The translations under genes were made by a program, and so were the position numbers. Below, piece by piece: positions 42,862 through 51,476 of a stretch of 64,000 nucleotides of DNA (positions within the stretch are counted from its first letter, which is position 1; each line of letters opens with the position of its first letter). The notes beneath the pieces are model-generated. The model saw nothing but the letters and a program-made list of their open reading frames with translations. It searched no databases and had not been told where the DNA came from. The stretch lies in assembly GCA_964345225.1 (NCBI GenBank), contig CAYFQB010000011.1, positions 1 through 64,000 of the forward strand, given 5' to 3'. This DNA comes from CAYFQB01 sp964345225 (GTDB lineage: Bacteria; Nitrospirota; Thermodesulfovibrionia; Thermodesulfovibrionales; UBA6898).

Positions 42862-44172
42862 TTACAGGTAATTAGCTGCAACAGCCGATAAACTGCTTCG
42901 TTCGCTTTTTGTTAAAGTAATATGTCCGTGAATTTTCAGACCCTTAAGGCGTTCTGCTGAATATGTAAGACCATTGCTGCTCGAATCCAGATAGGGATTG
43001 TCAATCTGATATGGATCACCGGTAAGAACCATCTTTGTCCCTTCACCTGAACGGCTTATTATGGTCTTGATTTCATGAGGGGTCAGATTCTGTGCCTCAT
43101 CTACAATGATAAACTGTCCGGGAATTGAGCGTCCCCTGATATATGTTAGTGCTTCAAGTTCTACTAGATGGTTTTTAATCAGTTTTTCGACCAGCATGTG
43201 TATAGGGCCTTCTGTCTTTTGCTTGTGCTCATCTCTCATTAAGTAGGTCAGATTATCAAAAATAGGCTGCATCCAGAGTGAAAGTTTTTCGTCCTTTGAG
43301 CCCGGAAGATAACCGATATCCTTACCAAGAGGCACAATAGGACGCGTAACGAGCATCTTTTCGTACTTTTTTTGTTTGATAATACTCTCCAGTCCTGCAG
43401 CAAGGGCTAATAAGGTCTTGCCAGTGCCTGCCTGGCCTACCAGTGTAACAAGTTCAACTGAATGATCGAGCAGAAGTTCAAGGGCAATACGTTGTTCCAT
43501 GCTACGGGGTTTGATGTTCCATACACTCTCATAACTGGAATTGAGATGGTTAAGCATCTGATTTTCACCAACACGGGCTAAACCTTTATGCTTATCATTT
43601 GTTTCATCAACAAGAAGGACGAATTCATTGATAATCAGATCCGGTACCTCTAATTTAATATAGTCATTACTAAAGAAATCATCGATAAACTTTCCTGGGA
43701 CCTTTATCTCCCGATGACCGGCAAACAATTCATCAAAATTGACTTTCTGTTTCTCAAAGTCCATAACATCAATGCCAAGTGCATCTGCTTTCAGCCGGGC
43801 ATTGATATCTTTTGAGACAAAAATTACCCGGTTTCCGCTGGTATAAAGACTATATGCAACTGAAAGAATACGGTTATCTGGAATTGAAAGATTAATGCCT
43901 GCATCGGATTTCAGATTCTGTTCTGTATCTATTTTAAGAATACCGCCGTTATCCATCTCTACACCGTCACCCAGTCTTCCTTTCATCCTCAGGCTGTCAA
44001 GATTTCGTATGACCTGTCTGGCATTTCGGCCCATCTCATTGTTGACGGATTTGAAGCTGTCCAGTTCTTCTATAACTGTCATGGGTAACACTACAATATT
44101 GTCAGCGAATGAATGAATGGAGTCTGCATTATGCAGAAGTACGTTTGTATCAAGCACAAAATATTTTTTCAT
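42862..44172 (-). CDS. phoH: PIN-PhoH ATPase (YlaK/PhoH2 type)
   Basis: This 436-aa fusion has an N-terminal PIN ribonuclease domain (about residues 1-140: KYFVLDTNVLLHNADSI with the first acidic residue, and VIEELD) and a C-terminal PhoH helicase-like ATPase (about 225-430). The ATPase carries Walker A LVGQAGTGKTLLALAAGLE and Walker B FIIVDEAQNLTPHEIK. This is the PhoH2-type PIN-helicase thought to unwind and cleave RNA. Monocistronic, divergent from the ABC-2 exporter. Confidence 0.92.
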   Translation of the reverse strand: MKKYFVLDTNVLLHNADSIHSFADNIVVLPMTVIEELDSFKSVNNEMGRNARQVIRNLDSLRMKGRLGDGVEMDNGGILKIDTEQNLKSDAGINLSIPDNRILSVAYSLYTSGNRVIFVSKDINARLKADALGIDVMDFEKQKVNFDELFAGHREIKVPGKFIDDFFSNDYIKLEVPDLIINEFVLLVDETNDKHKGLARVGENQMLNHLNSSYESVWNIKPRSMEQRIALELLLDHSVELVTLVGQAGTGKTLLALAAGLESIIKQKKYEKMLVTRPIVPLGKDIGYLPGSKDEKLSLWMQPIFDNLTYLMRDEHKQKTEGPIHMLVEKLIKNHLVELEALTYIRGRSIPGQFIIVDEAQNLTPHEIKTIISRSGEGTKMVLTGDPYQIDNPYLDSSSNGLTYSAERLKGLKIHGHITLTKSERSSLSAVAANYL

Positions 44173-44266
44173 TATTTTGATATGTATTATAATTTAAACT
44201 CTGAATCATTTAAAGAATAAAGATATAATCCTTACCAAGTTTATCAATATCTGTTAAAATTTTTAT

Positions 44267-45244
44267 ATGCGTATAATTAAAGTTGAAAATCTTGTCAAGC
44301 GGTTTGGCAATATCACTGCTGTAGATGACATCTCGTTCGATATAGAAGAGGGCTCTATTTTCGGCTTCCTTGGGCCTAATGGTGCTGGAAAGACAACCAC
44401 AATAAATATACTTTGTACGTTACTAGCACCAACATCCGGAAAAGCGTATCTGAACGGTCATGACTGCAATACAGAATCTGCTGAAGTCAGAAAAGCTATC
44501 GGTATTGTTTTTCAGGACAGTTCGCTCGATAAGGATCTCACAGCCAGGGAGAACCTGATGTTTCATGCGTATCTTTACAATGTAGATAAATCAGAGAGGA
44601 AACCAAGGGTCGAAGATGCGCTCAGATTTGTTGACCTTTATGGAAGGGCGGATGATCTGGTAAAGAAATATTCGGGTGGAATGAAACGGCGTCTTGAAGT
44701 CGCAAGGGGACTCATTCACAGGCCAAAAGTACTTTTTCTTGACGAGCCAACTCTCGGGCTCGATCCCCAGAGCAGAATGAATTTATGGGAATTCATTACT
44801 GAACTTCCCAAAAAACATAAAGTAACCATTTTCATGACCACACACTATATGGAAGAAGCTGAGGTCTGCGATAAGATTGCTATTATAGATAAAGGTAAAA
44901 TAATAGCATCAGGGACACCTCAGGAACTCAAGAAAACCGTTGGTGGAGACATAATTTATTTAAAAACAGATGATAATAATAAAGCCATAGAGAATATTAA
45001 GAATCTTTTTGACATTGAAGCATTTGAGAAAGACGGGGAAATATATATTTCCACATTAAAAGGTGATGCCTGTATACCTGAGATAATACGAGAAATAGGG
45101 GAGAGGGTTTTGTCTGTTAGAATGCAGAGGCCCACTCTTAATGACGTATTTTTAAAACTTACAGGCAAAGAGATAAGGGAAGAAACACCTTCTTCAGGTG
45201 ATTATATGAAAGAAGCTGTGCGTGCATACAGGAGAAAACATTAA
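44267..45244 (+). CDS. ABC-2 type exporter ATPase (DrrA/CcmA-like)
   Basis: This 325-aa ATPase has Walker A GFLGPNGAGKTTTIN, signature KYSGGMKRRLEVARGLIH, Walker B VLFLDEPTLGLDPQSR and the H-loop FMTTHYMEEAE. A DUF4162-like C-terminal extension is present. It belongs to the DrrA group that powers export of drugs, lipids or polysaccharides. The permease follows after 56 bases. The substrate is unknown. Confidence 0.9.
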   Translation: MRIIKVENLVKRFGNITAVDDISFDIEEGSIFGFLGPNGAGKTTTINILCTLLAPTSGKAYLNGHDCNTESAEVRKAIGIVFQDSSLDKDLTARENLMFHAYLYNVDKSERKPRVEDALRFVDLYGRADDLVKKYSGGMKRRLEVARGLIHRPKVLFLDEPTLGLDPQSRMNLWEFITELPKKHKVTIFMTTHYMEEAEVCDKIAIIDKGKIIASGTPQELKKTVGGDIIYLKTDDNNKAIENIKNLFDIEAFEKDGEIYISTLKGDACIPEIIREIGERVLSVRMQRPTLNDVFLKLTGKEIREETPSSGDYMKEAVRAYRRKH

Positions 45245-45300
45245 AGAACCGAGCTAAAATAATAATATTAAAGTTAATCTTTAATATAACGGATTAAGTT

Positions 45301-46065
45301 ATGGATTTTAATGCAATTTATGTAATTGTGGCAAGAGAATTCAAGAAATTTATTCGTGAGAGGAGCCGGCTCTTTTCCACTATCGCACGGCCACTCTTAT
45401 GGCTTTTTATAGTAGGTGGCGGGATGTCAAGAATTGTGCCTTCTACTGAAGGGGTCTCATACATACAGTTTCTTTTCCCGGGGATACTCGGGATGACAAT
45501 ACTCTTCAGTTCTATATTCTCATCTATTTCGATTATATGGGACAAGGAATTCGGCTTTATGAAGGAGATACTCGTTGCCCCTATATCTAGATTCTCTGTT
45601 GTTGTCGGTAAAGCCACAAGCGGCATGGTTCTTTCAACAATACAGGCGACTATTGTGCTTGCACTATTTCCATTCATTGGCCTTAAGATTGGTATTTTTC
45701 AGATTATAAAGGTCATATTAATTTGTGCTGTGTTATCATTTGCTCTTTCGGCATTTGGAATCGTGATTGCCACTTTCTATGACAGTTACGAGAGCTTCAG
45801 TGTCATAATGAACTTCATAGTACTACCCATGTTCTTTCTTTCCGGTGCCATGTATCCTGTAAAGCTGTTGCCCAAGGTATTAAAAATGCTCGCAAGCATA
45901 AATCCCCTGACATTTGGAGTTGACGCTCTAAAGAATGTTATTTTCCCTTTTGAAAAGGGTAATATGAGCCCTGACTATTCCTTATATCTTGATGTATCGG
46001 TTATTGTCGCAATTTCTGTTATTTTCGTCTTGATAGGAGGGAAGTTTTTTGAAAGAAAAGGGTGA
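45301..46065 (+). CDS. ABC-2 type exporter permease (DrrB-like)
   Basis: This 254-aa membrane protein has about six hydrophobic segments. It has the ABC-2 pattern: an N-terminal amphipathic REFKKFIRERSRLFSTIARPLLW, SIIWDKEFGFMKEILVAPISR and the LSGAMYPVKLLPKVLKMLASINPLTFGVDALKNV signature near the C-terminus. It forms the channel partner of the upstream ATPase. Confidence 0.9.
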   Translation: MDFNAIYVIVAREFKKFIRERSRLFSTIARPLLWLFIVGGGMSRIVPSTEGVSYIQFLFPGILGMTILFSSIFSSISIIWDKEFGFMKEILVAPISRFSVVVGKATSGMVLSTIQATIVLALFPFIGLKIGIFQIIKVILICAVLSFALSAFGIVIATFYDSYESFSVIMNFIVLPMFFLSGAMYPVKLLPKVLKMLASINPLTFGVDALKNVIFPFEKGNMSPDYSLYLDVSVIVAISVIFVLIGGKFFERKG

Positions 46066-46194
46066 ATACGGGATACGGGCTAAATTAGTATCAATTCTTA
46101 TTGTTAGCTATCCGAGTTCCCAGAGTAATACTGGCCTTCACGCGGGACTCAATACTTTTGCAGAATAATATTAGTGTTCGTCAAGGAAAGAATT

Positions 46195-46506
46195 TTGATA
46201 GAAATACGTGAGGAACAGCCAGGGGATTTTGCAGCAGTTAGAGTAATAAACAATCTCGCCTTTGGCTCGATGTTGATAGAAGAAGTAATAAATATTTTAA
46301 AAAAAAGAAACTGTCCTTTTATCATAGTTCTTGGACATCCTGAATATTATCTGCGTTTTGGATTTCAGAAAGCATCTTTATATGACATTAGATGTCAATG
46401 GGTAGTTCCTGAAGAAGCTTTTATGATATTGGTGATTGACGAATCAGCTATGTCTGGGCAGTCCGGGACTGGAAAATATAGAGATGAATTTAATGAAATA
46501 ATATAA
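46195..46506 (+). pseudogene. GNAT acetyltransferase with internal deletion
   Basis: The product starts like YhbS-type N-acetyltransferases (MLIEIREEQPGDFAAVRVINNLAFG) and ends like them (FIIVLGHPEYYLRFGFQKASLYDIRCQWVVPEEAFMILVID). The central 60-70 residues are missing, including the acetyl-CoA-binding Q/RxxGxG/A loop. The two halves are in frame, so this looks like a clean deletion. It is probably non-functional. TTG 46195 with AAGGAAAG upstream is the best start; a GTG at 46174 is possible. Confidence 0.7.
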
Positions 46507-46623
46507 GTGTAGAGTATTCGTCTGGAGACATATCAAGATTCTCTATTACACCTGCAAAATAAGCAGTTTCAAAAAGTGTAAAGTGGTGAAGATTACCCCA
46601 AAAAATACTTTTTATTCTTTACT

Positions 46624-46944
46624 TCAAGTAGATTTATTCGTTAAGTTTTCAATCAATTTTTTAATTATCACTTTCTGCTCATCACTTAAGTCAATAAACA
46701 TAATTCCAAATCCGATTCCTGACTGGCAGTACCGAACTTTTGCTTTAACCGTTATCTTTTTTCCTTTAAAGGGAATAGTTACGTCAATTACATCATTTTT
46801 TTCATAAAATTGAATTGCACTAATAAATAGACCTCCTTCACTGATATCGCCAGTTGTGCACTGCTTTGCACCATCTACCAAAATGTCTTCTCTCAAAGGA
46901 AGTCTTTTGTGTTTTCTGCGTCCTTTTGGATCGTGATCGTTCAT
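46624..46944 (-). CDS. PilZ-domain c-di-GMP receptor
   Basis: This 106-aa protein consists of one PilZ domain. The RxxxR motif (RRKHKR, about residues 9-14) and the D/NxSxxG motif (GDISEGGLFI, about 32-41) are both intact, so c-di-GMP binding is likely. The strand CQSGIGFGIMFIDLSDEQK completes the barrel. It may act in adhesion or motility control together with the c-di-GMP riboswitch-controlled gene about 3 kb away. No Shine-Dalgarno is evident. Confidence 0.88.
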   Translation of the reverse strand: MNDHDPKGRRKHKRLPLREDILVDGAKQCTTGDISEGGLFISAIQFYEKNDVIDVTIPFKGKKITVKAKVRYCQSGIGFGIMFIDLSDEQKVIIKKLIENLTNKST

Positions 46945-47103
46945 TTATTAGCATTATATAACTAGCAAGTTACTTCTACAATAAAATTTTAAACTCTCTT
47001 CCTTCCTATAAGTGTGAGTATACTGCCTGCCTTAGAGATTCAATGTTACAACTGGAAATGTGAATTTTACCTTGATTTAATATTATAACAATAGGAAGAT
47101 TTA

Positions 47104-47293
47104 CTAGAAGAGGGGACATGTATAACATTCTGAAGCGATATTGCTGAGGGGTGGGTTGACTGTATCCAGATATAAGTTATAGGTTACTACATCTTTTAAG
47201 TCCGTGGCGCCACCTATCCAGCTTAAGGTTAAGTCCTGGTGGATGATCGACTGCTCCATCTTGAGGAATAGGATTAGACGGTTGGTAGGGTGG
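47104..47293 (-). pseudogene. Remnant Ig/Fn3-like domain downstream of the glycosidase gene
   Basis: Reading past the TAG stop of the upstream ORF (47294-47296) in the same frame gives PPYQPSNPIPQDGAVDHPPG. This is the typical opening of bacterial surface Ig/Fn3-like modules. After a one-base frame change near 47232 it continues LTLSWIGGATDLKDVVTYNL and YLDTVNPPLSN, ending at TAG 47104-47106. The coding pattern shows that the glycosidase once had at least one more C-terminal module, now detached by a nonsense codon and a frameshift. Confidence 0.7.
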
Positions 47294-49936
47294 CTAGTTT
47301 GGCAGATTTAAGACAATTAAGGTAACGCTATATGGCTCTAAGGTTAGACTTTCCGTGTAGATGTCAGTATAAGCAAGGGTATTTTCTACTTTAGAGCCTT
47401 CTAAGGATACACCTGGCCAATTGTTAATCTCATCTATACATTCAGCATCTAATGTATAAGTATTATACTGTCCATAGTAGAAAAGATCTTCAACTCCCTT
47501 TGCCACCTTCTGATAAAGTAGATAGGCCCCAGTTAGTTCCTCCCAGACGATCTCCCAAGTGCATGCCGGATCATTGATGTATCTATCAAACTCGGCGTAA
47601 CAGTCTTGGATGAGTTGTTCTAATATTTTAAGATCACCCTCACTTTCTTCTACCTTCTGCCAGATTAAATCAATATCACTTCCGGAATATCCTTTTTCGC
47701 TTAAGAGTTGGTCGGTTAATTCCTTGGGTTTTTGTATTGCTTCCGCCTCGGCCTCCTCTACGGCTGCATCAATACTTCCTCCTGTATCATCATTATACCT
47801 ATAACTGTTAGAATGGTCTCGATCAATCAGGTATCTTTGGTAGTTGATCTCTCGAGCAAAGGGCAGGTTTTTCAAGGTAATCTCCACTGTCTGCTGTGTG
47901 GCAATATTGACATGATTATCCTCATAAATCTGGTAGGCCTGCTCAAAATGGTTGATCTTCTCTGTATCGGCTAAGGTGGTCAAGTATATCTGGCTTGCTG
48001 CCTCAGCATCAGGCTGCATCTCCACCGGAAGAGCCTTAATACTTAGCTCCCCTTTGATTATCCGGATTAAGGGATACTTTATTTCTTTGTAAATGTACTT
48101 TTTTTCGCCATCTTCACCTTCCAGGGACAAAAGATAAAGTGCAGTATCTAAAAAAGCCACTGTCTGGGGTTGGGAGAGACCCTCGCTCATCAAAGAAGGG
48201 GTCTCATTTTTGAAGAAAATACTTATTACCTCATCTTGATAACCACTGTATCCCTGGTTGCTCAGATATTCATTGGCCAGGCTAGCGGGATAGAGTCTGT
48301 TTTCAAAGTTAGAGATTAAAAGATATACATATTTATCATCCGGGCTTTTGGAGGCGATAGCCGTGAGGTTGGGGCTGTTTTCTGTTACCCCCAGCCTGCG
48401 CATCGTGACATCATTGCCGAGTTCTTGACCGGTTAATTTACCCAAGGCCCAAAATGCATTATAAATAGAAGAAATAACCACTCCTTTCCAATCATGAACA
48501 AAGAGCCCGCTATATGCTAAGACTCCACCCCAGTCCGGACTTTCCTTTATAGAATGAAAGAAAGGCCGATCCACCTCGGCCTCTTCAATGGCTACTACTG
48601 CCGGGATTATATAAGCTGCCAAGGTCTGTCTCACGTCAGTAATGTCAGTGCCTACAGTCTCAACTGAACTCTCGGTATCATAAGTCCACTCACTATTATA
48701 AATTTCTATAGTAGCGGTGTCATAACCGAATTCTTCCAACCAACTCCTCAAGGTCAATGTTTGCTTGCGCCAGTACCCATTAGACGGATTGATATTCCAC
48801 GGATGATAGTCAATAATATTGGGGTAGCCCAAGTCAAAAAGCGTGGTCTCTTCTTTTATATATTTGAGAAAATTATAAAGCATGGGGTCTTCTGGATCTG
48901 CGTAATCTGGGAAAAATGCTTTAGCTTTGAGATTTGCTACCTGGGGTCCAGCGACTTTAACATTAAGGTTGGCTCTTCTTGCACCCAAGACCGAATATTC
49001 ATAGAGCTTAAAATATTCCCTATCTGTTCCCAGCCAGAACTTTGGATCATTTGGTTCATTATCCACACCATAGGACACATTTTCAGGGCCTAATACTTCA
49101 TCAAAATGCCTGACGATTATCTCAAATATCTCGGCCCAGGTATCATAATCTTCAGGTGGCGATTCCCAGTAAATTGGCGACTGAAAAGCTTCTAATCCAT
49201 AAGGGTTGGGGGCTCTATTCTTATCTTTGGACAACCAATAGGGCATTCCATCAACTACGATGTACACATGTATGCCATGGTCAACCATATCATGGAAATA
49301 ACTATCCATATGACTTAAACCTTGCTCTAACAATTCTTGCCAATTCTCTGGTTTTTCTTTAGAATCAATTATCCAAAGACTAACTCCAACTCGAAAACTA
49401 CCTGGATCAAGCTCATTCCTATCTAATACTCGTCTATGAGCGTATCTCTCAGGCCAATAATATAGAAAACTACCCTTATATTGATAAGGCAACTCCCCTT
49501 CATCCTGGGCGGCATCCACAGTGATTTGAAACACTGGCTCAGGCATATCATTTACAGTAATAGTTACCGATTCTAATGCACTAAGTGGGGGTGACCCACT
49601 ATCTTCAGCCGTAAAGGTAAGGTCATAGCTACCGCTGTCAGTGTATTCTGGTATCCCATTTAAAATAATTATAGCCGGATTGCCGGATTGATTGTCTGTC
49701 ATCGTCAGCCAATCAGGCAGCCCTTCTACAGTTAAGGTAACTATATCGCTTGGATCTGGGTCAGTAGATGTAACAGTAAAATCTAAAGGCTCTTCTTCCA
49801 TGACTGTCTGGTCATCAATTGGCTCAACAACAGGAGGATTATTTACTGCCAGGGCAGTAACTGGCGCGACAAATCCCAAGCTGATGATGCTTAGGCTAGT
49901 CAATACCAGCCTCATCTTTGAATTTAATGTTCTCAT
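47294..49936 (-). CDS. Secreted GH39-like glycoside hydrolase with N-terminal cadherin/Ig-like module
   Basis: This protein of about 880 aa has a signal peptide (residues about 1-30, ending VTALA). A putative Ig/cadherin-like module (about 33-132: PPVVEPIDDQTVMEEEPLDF ... SGSYDLTFTAEDSGSP) follows. A TIM-barrel-like catalytic region (about 155-520) resembles clan GH-A families such as GH39. Candidate acid/base Glu294 is in GVDNEPND and candidate nucleophile Glu416 is in IYNSEWTY. The C-terminal 350 residues are unassigned. The substrate is unknown. The ORF ends at a TAG followed in frame by the remnant of another module. Expression is apparently governed by two tandem c-di-GMP riboswitches in its leader, suggesting a role in biofilm matrix or attachment. 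Confidence 0.72.
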   Translation of the reverse strand: MRTLNSKMRLVLTSLSIISLGFVAPVTALAVNNPPVVEPIDDQTVMEEEPLDFTVTSTDPDPSDIVTLTVEGLPDWLTMTDNQSGNPAIIILNGIPEYTDSGSYDLTFTAEDSGSPPLSALESVTITVNDMPEPVFQITVDAAQDEGELPYQYKGSFLYYWPERYAHRRVLDRNELDPGSFRVGVSLWIIDSKEKPENWQELLEQGLSHMDSYFHDMVDHGIHVYIVVDGMPYWLSKDKNRAPNPYGLEAFQSPIYWESPPEDYDTWAEIFEIIVRHFDEVLGPENVSYGVDNEPNDPKFWLGTDREYFKLYEYSVLGARRANLNVKVAGPQVANLKAKAFFPDYADPEDPMLYNFLKYIKEETTLFDLGYPNIIDYHPWNINPSNGYWRKQTLTLRSWLEEFGYDTATIEIYNSEWTYDTESSVETVGTDITDVRQTLAAYIIPAVVAIEEAEVDRPFFHSIKESPDWGGVLAYSGLFVHDWKGVVISSIYNAFWALGKLTGQELGNDVTMRRLGVTENSPNLTAIASKSPDDKYVYLLISNFENRLYPASLANEYLSNQGYSGYQDEVISIFFKNETPSLMSEGLSQPQTVAFLDTALYLLSLEGEDGEKKYIYKEIKYPLIRIIKGELSIKALPVEMQPDAEAASQIYLTTLADTEKINHFEQAYQIYEDNHVNIATQQTVEITLKNLPFAREINYQRYLIDRDHSNSYRYNDDTGGSIDAAVEEAEAEAIQKPKELTDQLLSEKGYSGSDIDLIWQKVEESEGDLKILEQLIQDCYAEFDRYINDPACTWEIVWEELTGAYLLYQKVAKGVEDLFYYGQYNTYTLDAECIDEINNWPGVSLEGSKVENTLAYTDIYTESLTLEPYSVTLIVLNLPN

Positions 49937-49988
49937 CACAATTTCAAGCGCGAATCACAAAATTAAATTTTTCTGAAAAAATATTATT

Positions 49989-50031
49989 AAAAAAATGGTC
50001 TGTTTCCTGACAAAAGGGGAAGCAGTCCATT
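49989..50031 (-). terminator. Terminator of the proximal riboswitch
   Basis: On the minus strand TGGACTGCTTCCCC...GGAAACAGACCA (49996-50029) forms a stem with two mismatches, followed by a run of T (49989-49995). It lies between the proximal riboswitch and the glycosidase start codon, the expected place for an expression platform. Confidence 0.65.
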
Positions 50032-50039
50032 GTTATCCT

Positions 50040-50131
50040 GACCTGTTTCTTCGGCAACCCGGCTATCCCGATGCTTCAGGACCCGATGCTTTGTGCCCCA
50101 TCCTTCCGGATGGTTTGCCTTTTTCAGGTTA
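50040..50131 (-). ncRNA. c-di-GMP-I (GEMM) riboswitch, proximal copy
   Basis: The minus strand reads AAAAAGGCAAACC, then a P2 stem CCATCC/GGATGG closed by a GGAA (GNRA) tetraloop (50098-50113). It continues GGGGCACAAAGCATCGGGTC, a P3 region, and AGCCGGGTTGCCG. These are the conserved strings of the GEMM-I aptamer: GGCAAACC, GNRA loop, CAAAG and CCGGGTTGCC. Flanking CCTG/CAGG extends P1. The base preceding CAAACC is G, the position that in Vc2 favours c-di-GMP over cGAMP. It lies about 110 bases upstream of the glycosidase start. Confidence 0.88.
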
Positions 50132-50137
50132 CCAAGA

Positions 50138-50178
50138 ACAAAAAAGCCTGTTTCCTTAAAGGGAAACAGGCTTTTTTA
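50138..50178 (-). terminator. Terminator between the two riboswitches
   Basis: AGCCTGTTTCC and its perfect complement GGAAACAGGCT (50145-50172) form a strong hairpin flanked by A and T runs on both sides, so it could terminate either strand. For the minus-strand transcript it lies directly after the distal aptamer. Confidence 0.88.
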
Positions 50179-50206
50179 TCAGATTATCGATTTCTGTAAA
50201 AGCTCT

Positions 50207-50295
50207 ATTTCTTCGGCAACCCGGCTGTCCTTTCATATACTAAAAGGACCCGTTGGTTTTGTGCCCCCTAGTTACCTAGGGTTTACCTTTTCGGA
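50207..50295 (-). ncRNA. c-di-GMP-I (GEMM) riboswitch, distal copy
   Basis: The minus strand reads AAAAGGTAAACC, then P2 CCCTAG/CTAGGG with a GTAA (GNRA) tetraloop (50266-50281). It continues GGCACAAAACCAACGGGTCC, P3, and AGCCGGGTTGCCGAAG. It shares all conserved blocks with the proximal copy but differs in the stems, so it is a diverged duplicate rather than a recent repeat. It is followed by its own terminator at 50138-50178. Confidence 0.87.
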
Positions 50296-50343
50296 AACTC
50301 GCTTGTTATATGCTGTCAAAGATCTTCCTTAATGATAATTAAC

Positions 50344-50372
50344 AGTTTATAGTTTTTAATAAAAGTTGTCAA
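50344..50372 (-). promoter_or_regulatory. Promoter for the riboswitch-glycosidase transcript
   Basis: On the minus strand a perfect TTGACA (50367-50372), a 17-base spacer and TAAACT (50344-50349, four of six matches) lie about 50 bases upstream of the distal aptamer. This gives a leader of roughly 400 nt containing both riboswitches. Confidence 0.6.
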
Positions 50373-50459
50373 GATTCATTTACATGCTGCACCAGAGTAA
50401 TAAAAAATCTTTTTCAAAAGGCAGATAATATCTGGCAGTGTAGCAGTAGGGGCTAAGAG

Positions 50460-50766
50460 ATGAGGAAGGTAAAGATTTTCGATACAACCCTGCGTGACGG
50501 AGAGCAGTCACCAGGTACATCCATGAACGTTGATGAAAAGATCAAGGTAGCAAAACAAACAGCTTGAGAAACTTGGTGTTGACATAATAGAGGCGGTTTC
50601 CCTGTCGCTTCACAGGGTGATTTCGATGCAGTAAAAAGTATTGCAGCCGAGATCCAGCAGGCAACTATTGCTGCTCTTGCAAGAACAAAGGATACAGATA
50701 TTGAAAGGGCAGGCGCAGCAATCGAGCCGGCTGCACAGAAAAGGATACATACTTTTATTCCTGCCA
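50460..50766 (+). pseudogene. leuA: Truncated, frameshifted 2-isopropylmalate synthase remnant
   Basis: From the ATG at 50460 the reading MRKVKIFDTTLRDGEQSPGT is the LeuA N-terminus with the metal and 2-oxoacid-binding TTLRDGEQSPG motif. It shifts frame near 50560 (continuing LEKLGVDIIEA) and again near 50595 after losing a base (continuing ASQGDFDAVKSIAAEIQQAT), then runs to RIHTFIPA. It is then cut off by a family-1 repeat at 50765. The rest of the gene (over 1.1 kb) is absent. Confidence 0.85.
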
Positions 50767-50848
50767 AGCCTGAAAGACCTCTGGTCTCTTACTGGGCAAG
50801 CCTGCCTGACGGCAGACAGGCAACGGGGATTTCTAACGGGGTAAAGCT
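50765..50848. repeat. Long family-1 repeat truncating leuA
   Basis: It contains CCTGAAAGACCTCTGGTCTC and TTACTGGG, an inner palindrome GCCTGCCTGACGGCAGACAGGC, and the terminal arm GGATTTCTAACGGGGTAAAG. It is closely similar in order to the unit at 6030-6097, with the extra palindrome shared with 15926-16048. Confidence 0.7.
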
Positions 50849-50861
50849 GGGAATAAAACTT

Positions 50862-51476
50862 TTAGGGCTTAATCCTAACATATATAACCGCAGAACAAAT
50901 GCATGGGGGATAACCACATGAGGGACATTTATAGCCACGTTTTATGCTGTCTTCCTTCCAATAACCGGGTATTTCGAAAATACGTCTGAACCCGAATTTT
51001 CTGGCTATTGACGTTATATGTATACCTTTCCTGCTTTTCCATGCAGTAAGTATAGTTACGCCAGAGTCAATATCATCCAGACTTCCAAGACACTCTGAGA
51101 ATAGTTTTGTGCCGATACCCCTTTTACGGAAAGCTGGTTCAACAGCTAACGAGGATATCATGCCTATTTCTTTGGCAGGTAAAAGTTGCTTTAAGTAATC
51201 AGCTTTTTCTTTTGGGAAAAGATTGAATGCCTGCCGGGTTTTTATTTTTTTCCCGATACAGAAACCGACTACACGATTTTTATGCTCTGCATAAAGAGCA
51301 ACATTGTTTTTGTCAGTAATATCCTTGATTCTTATGTAAGAATCACCAAGTTGTTCATTTGCAATAGACAGAACTCTGGAGAATTGTCTCCTGGAGATTT
51401 TTCTGATAACAAGTTGATATGCTTTTGAATATTGTTTATTGATACCGCTGGATCCCCTGGTGCCAGATTCTTTTAC
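50862..51476 (-). pseudogene. GNAT acetyltransferase gene without a start codon
   Basis: The open frame encodes a full GNAT fold: YQLVIRKISRRQFSRVLSIA at the N-terminal side, VALYAEHKNRVVGFCIGKKI, then MISSLAVEPAFRKRGIGTKLF with the acetyl-CoA loop RKRGIGTK. A cysteine-rich tail CPSCGYPPCICSA follows. No ATG, GTG or TTG occurs in frame between the domain's start and the family-1 repeat at 51475-51543, into which the frame runs open. Only the ATG at 51161 is available, deep inside the fold. The repeat probably replaced the original 5' end. Confidence 0.7.

Noticed and set aside
50040..50295. Repeated CTTCGGCAACCCGGCT blocks considered as another dispersed repeat family
   Set aside because: On the minus strand both copies fold as GEMM-I aptamers with GNRA-capped P2 stems and conserved blocks, each with a terminator, so riboswitch is the better explanation.
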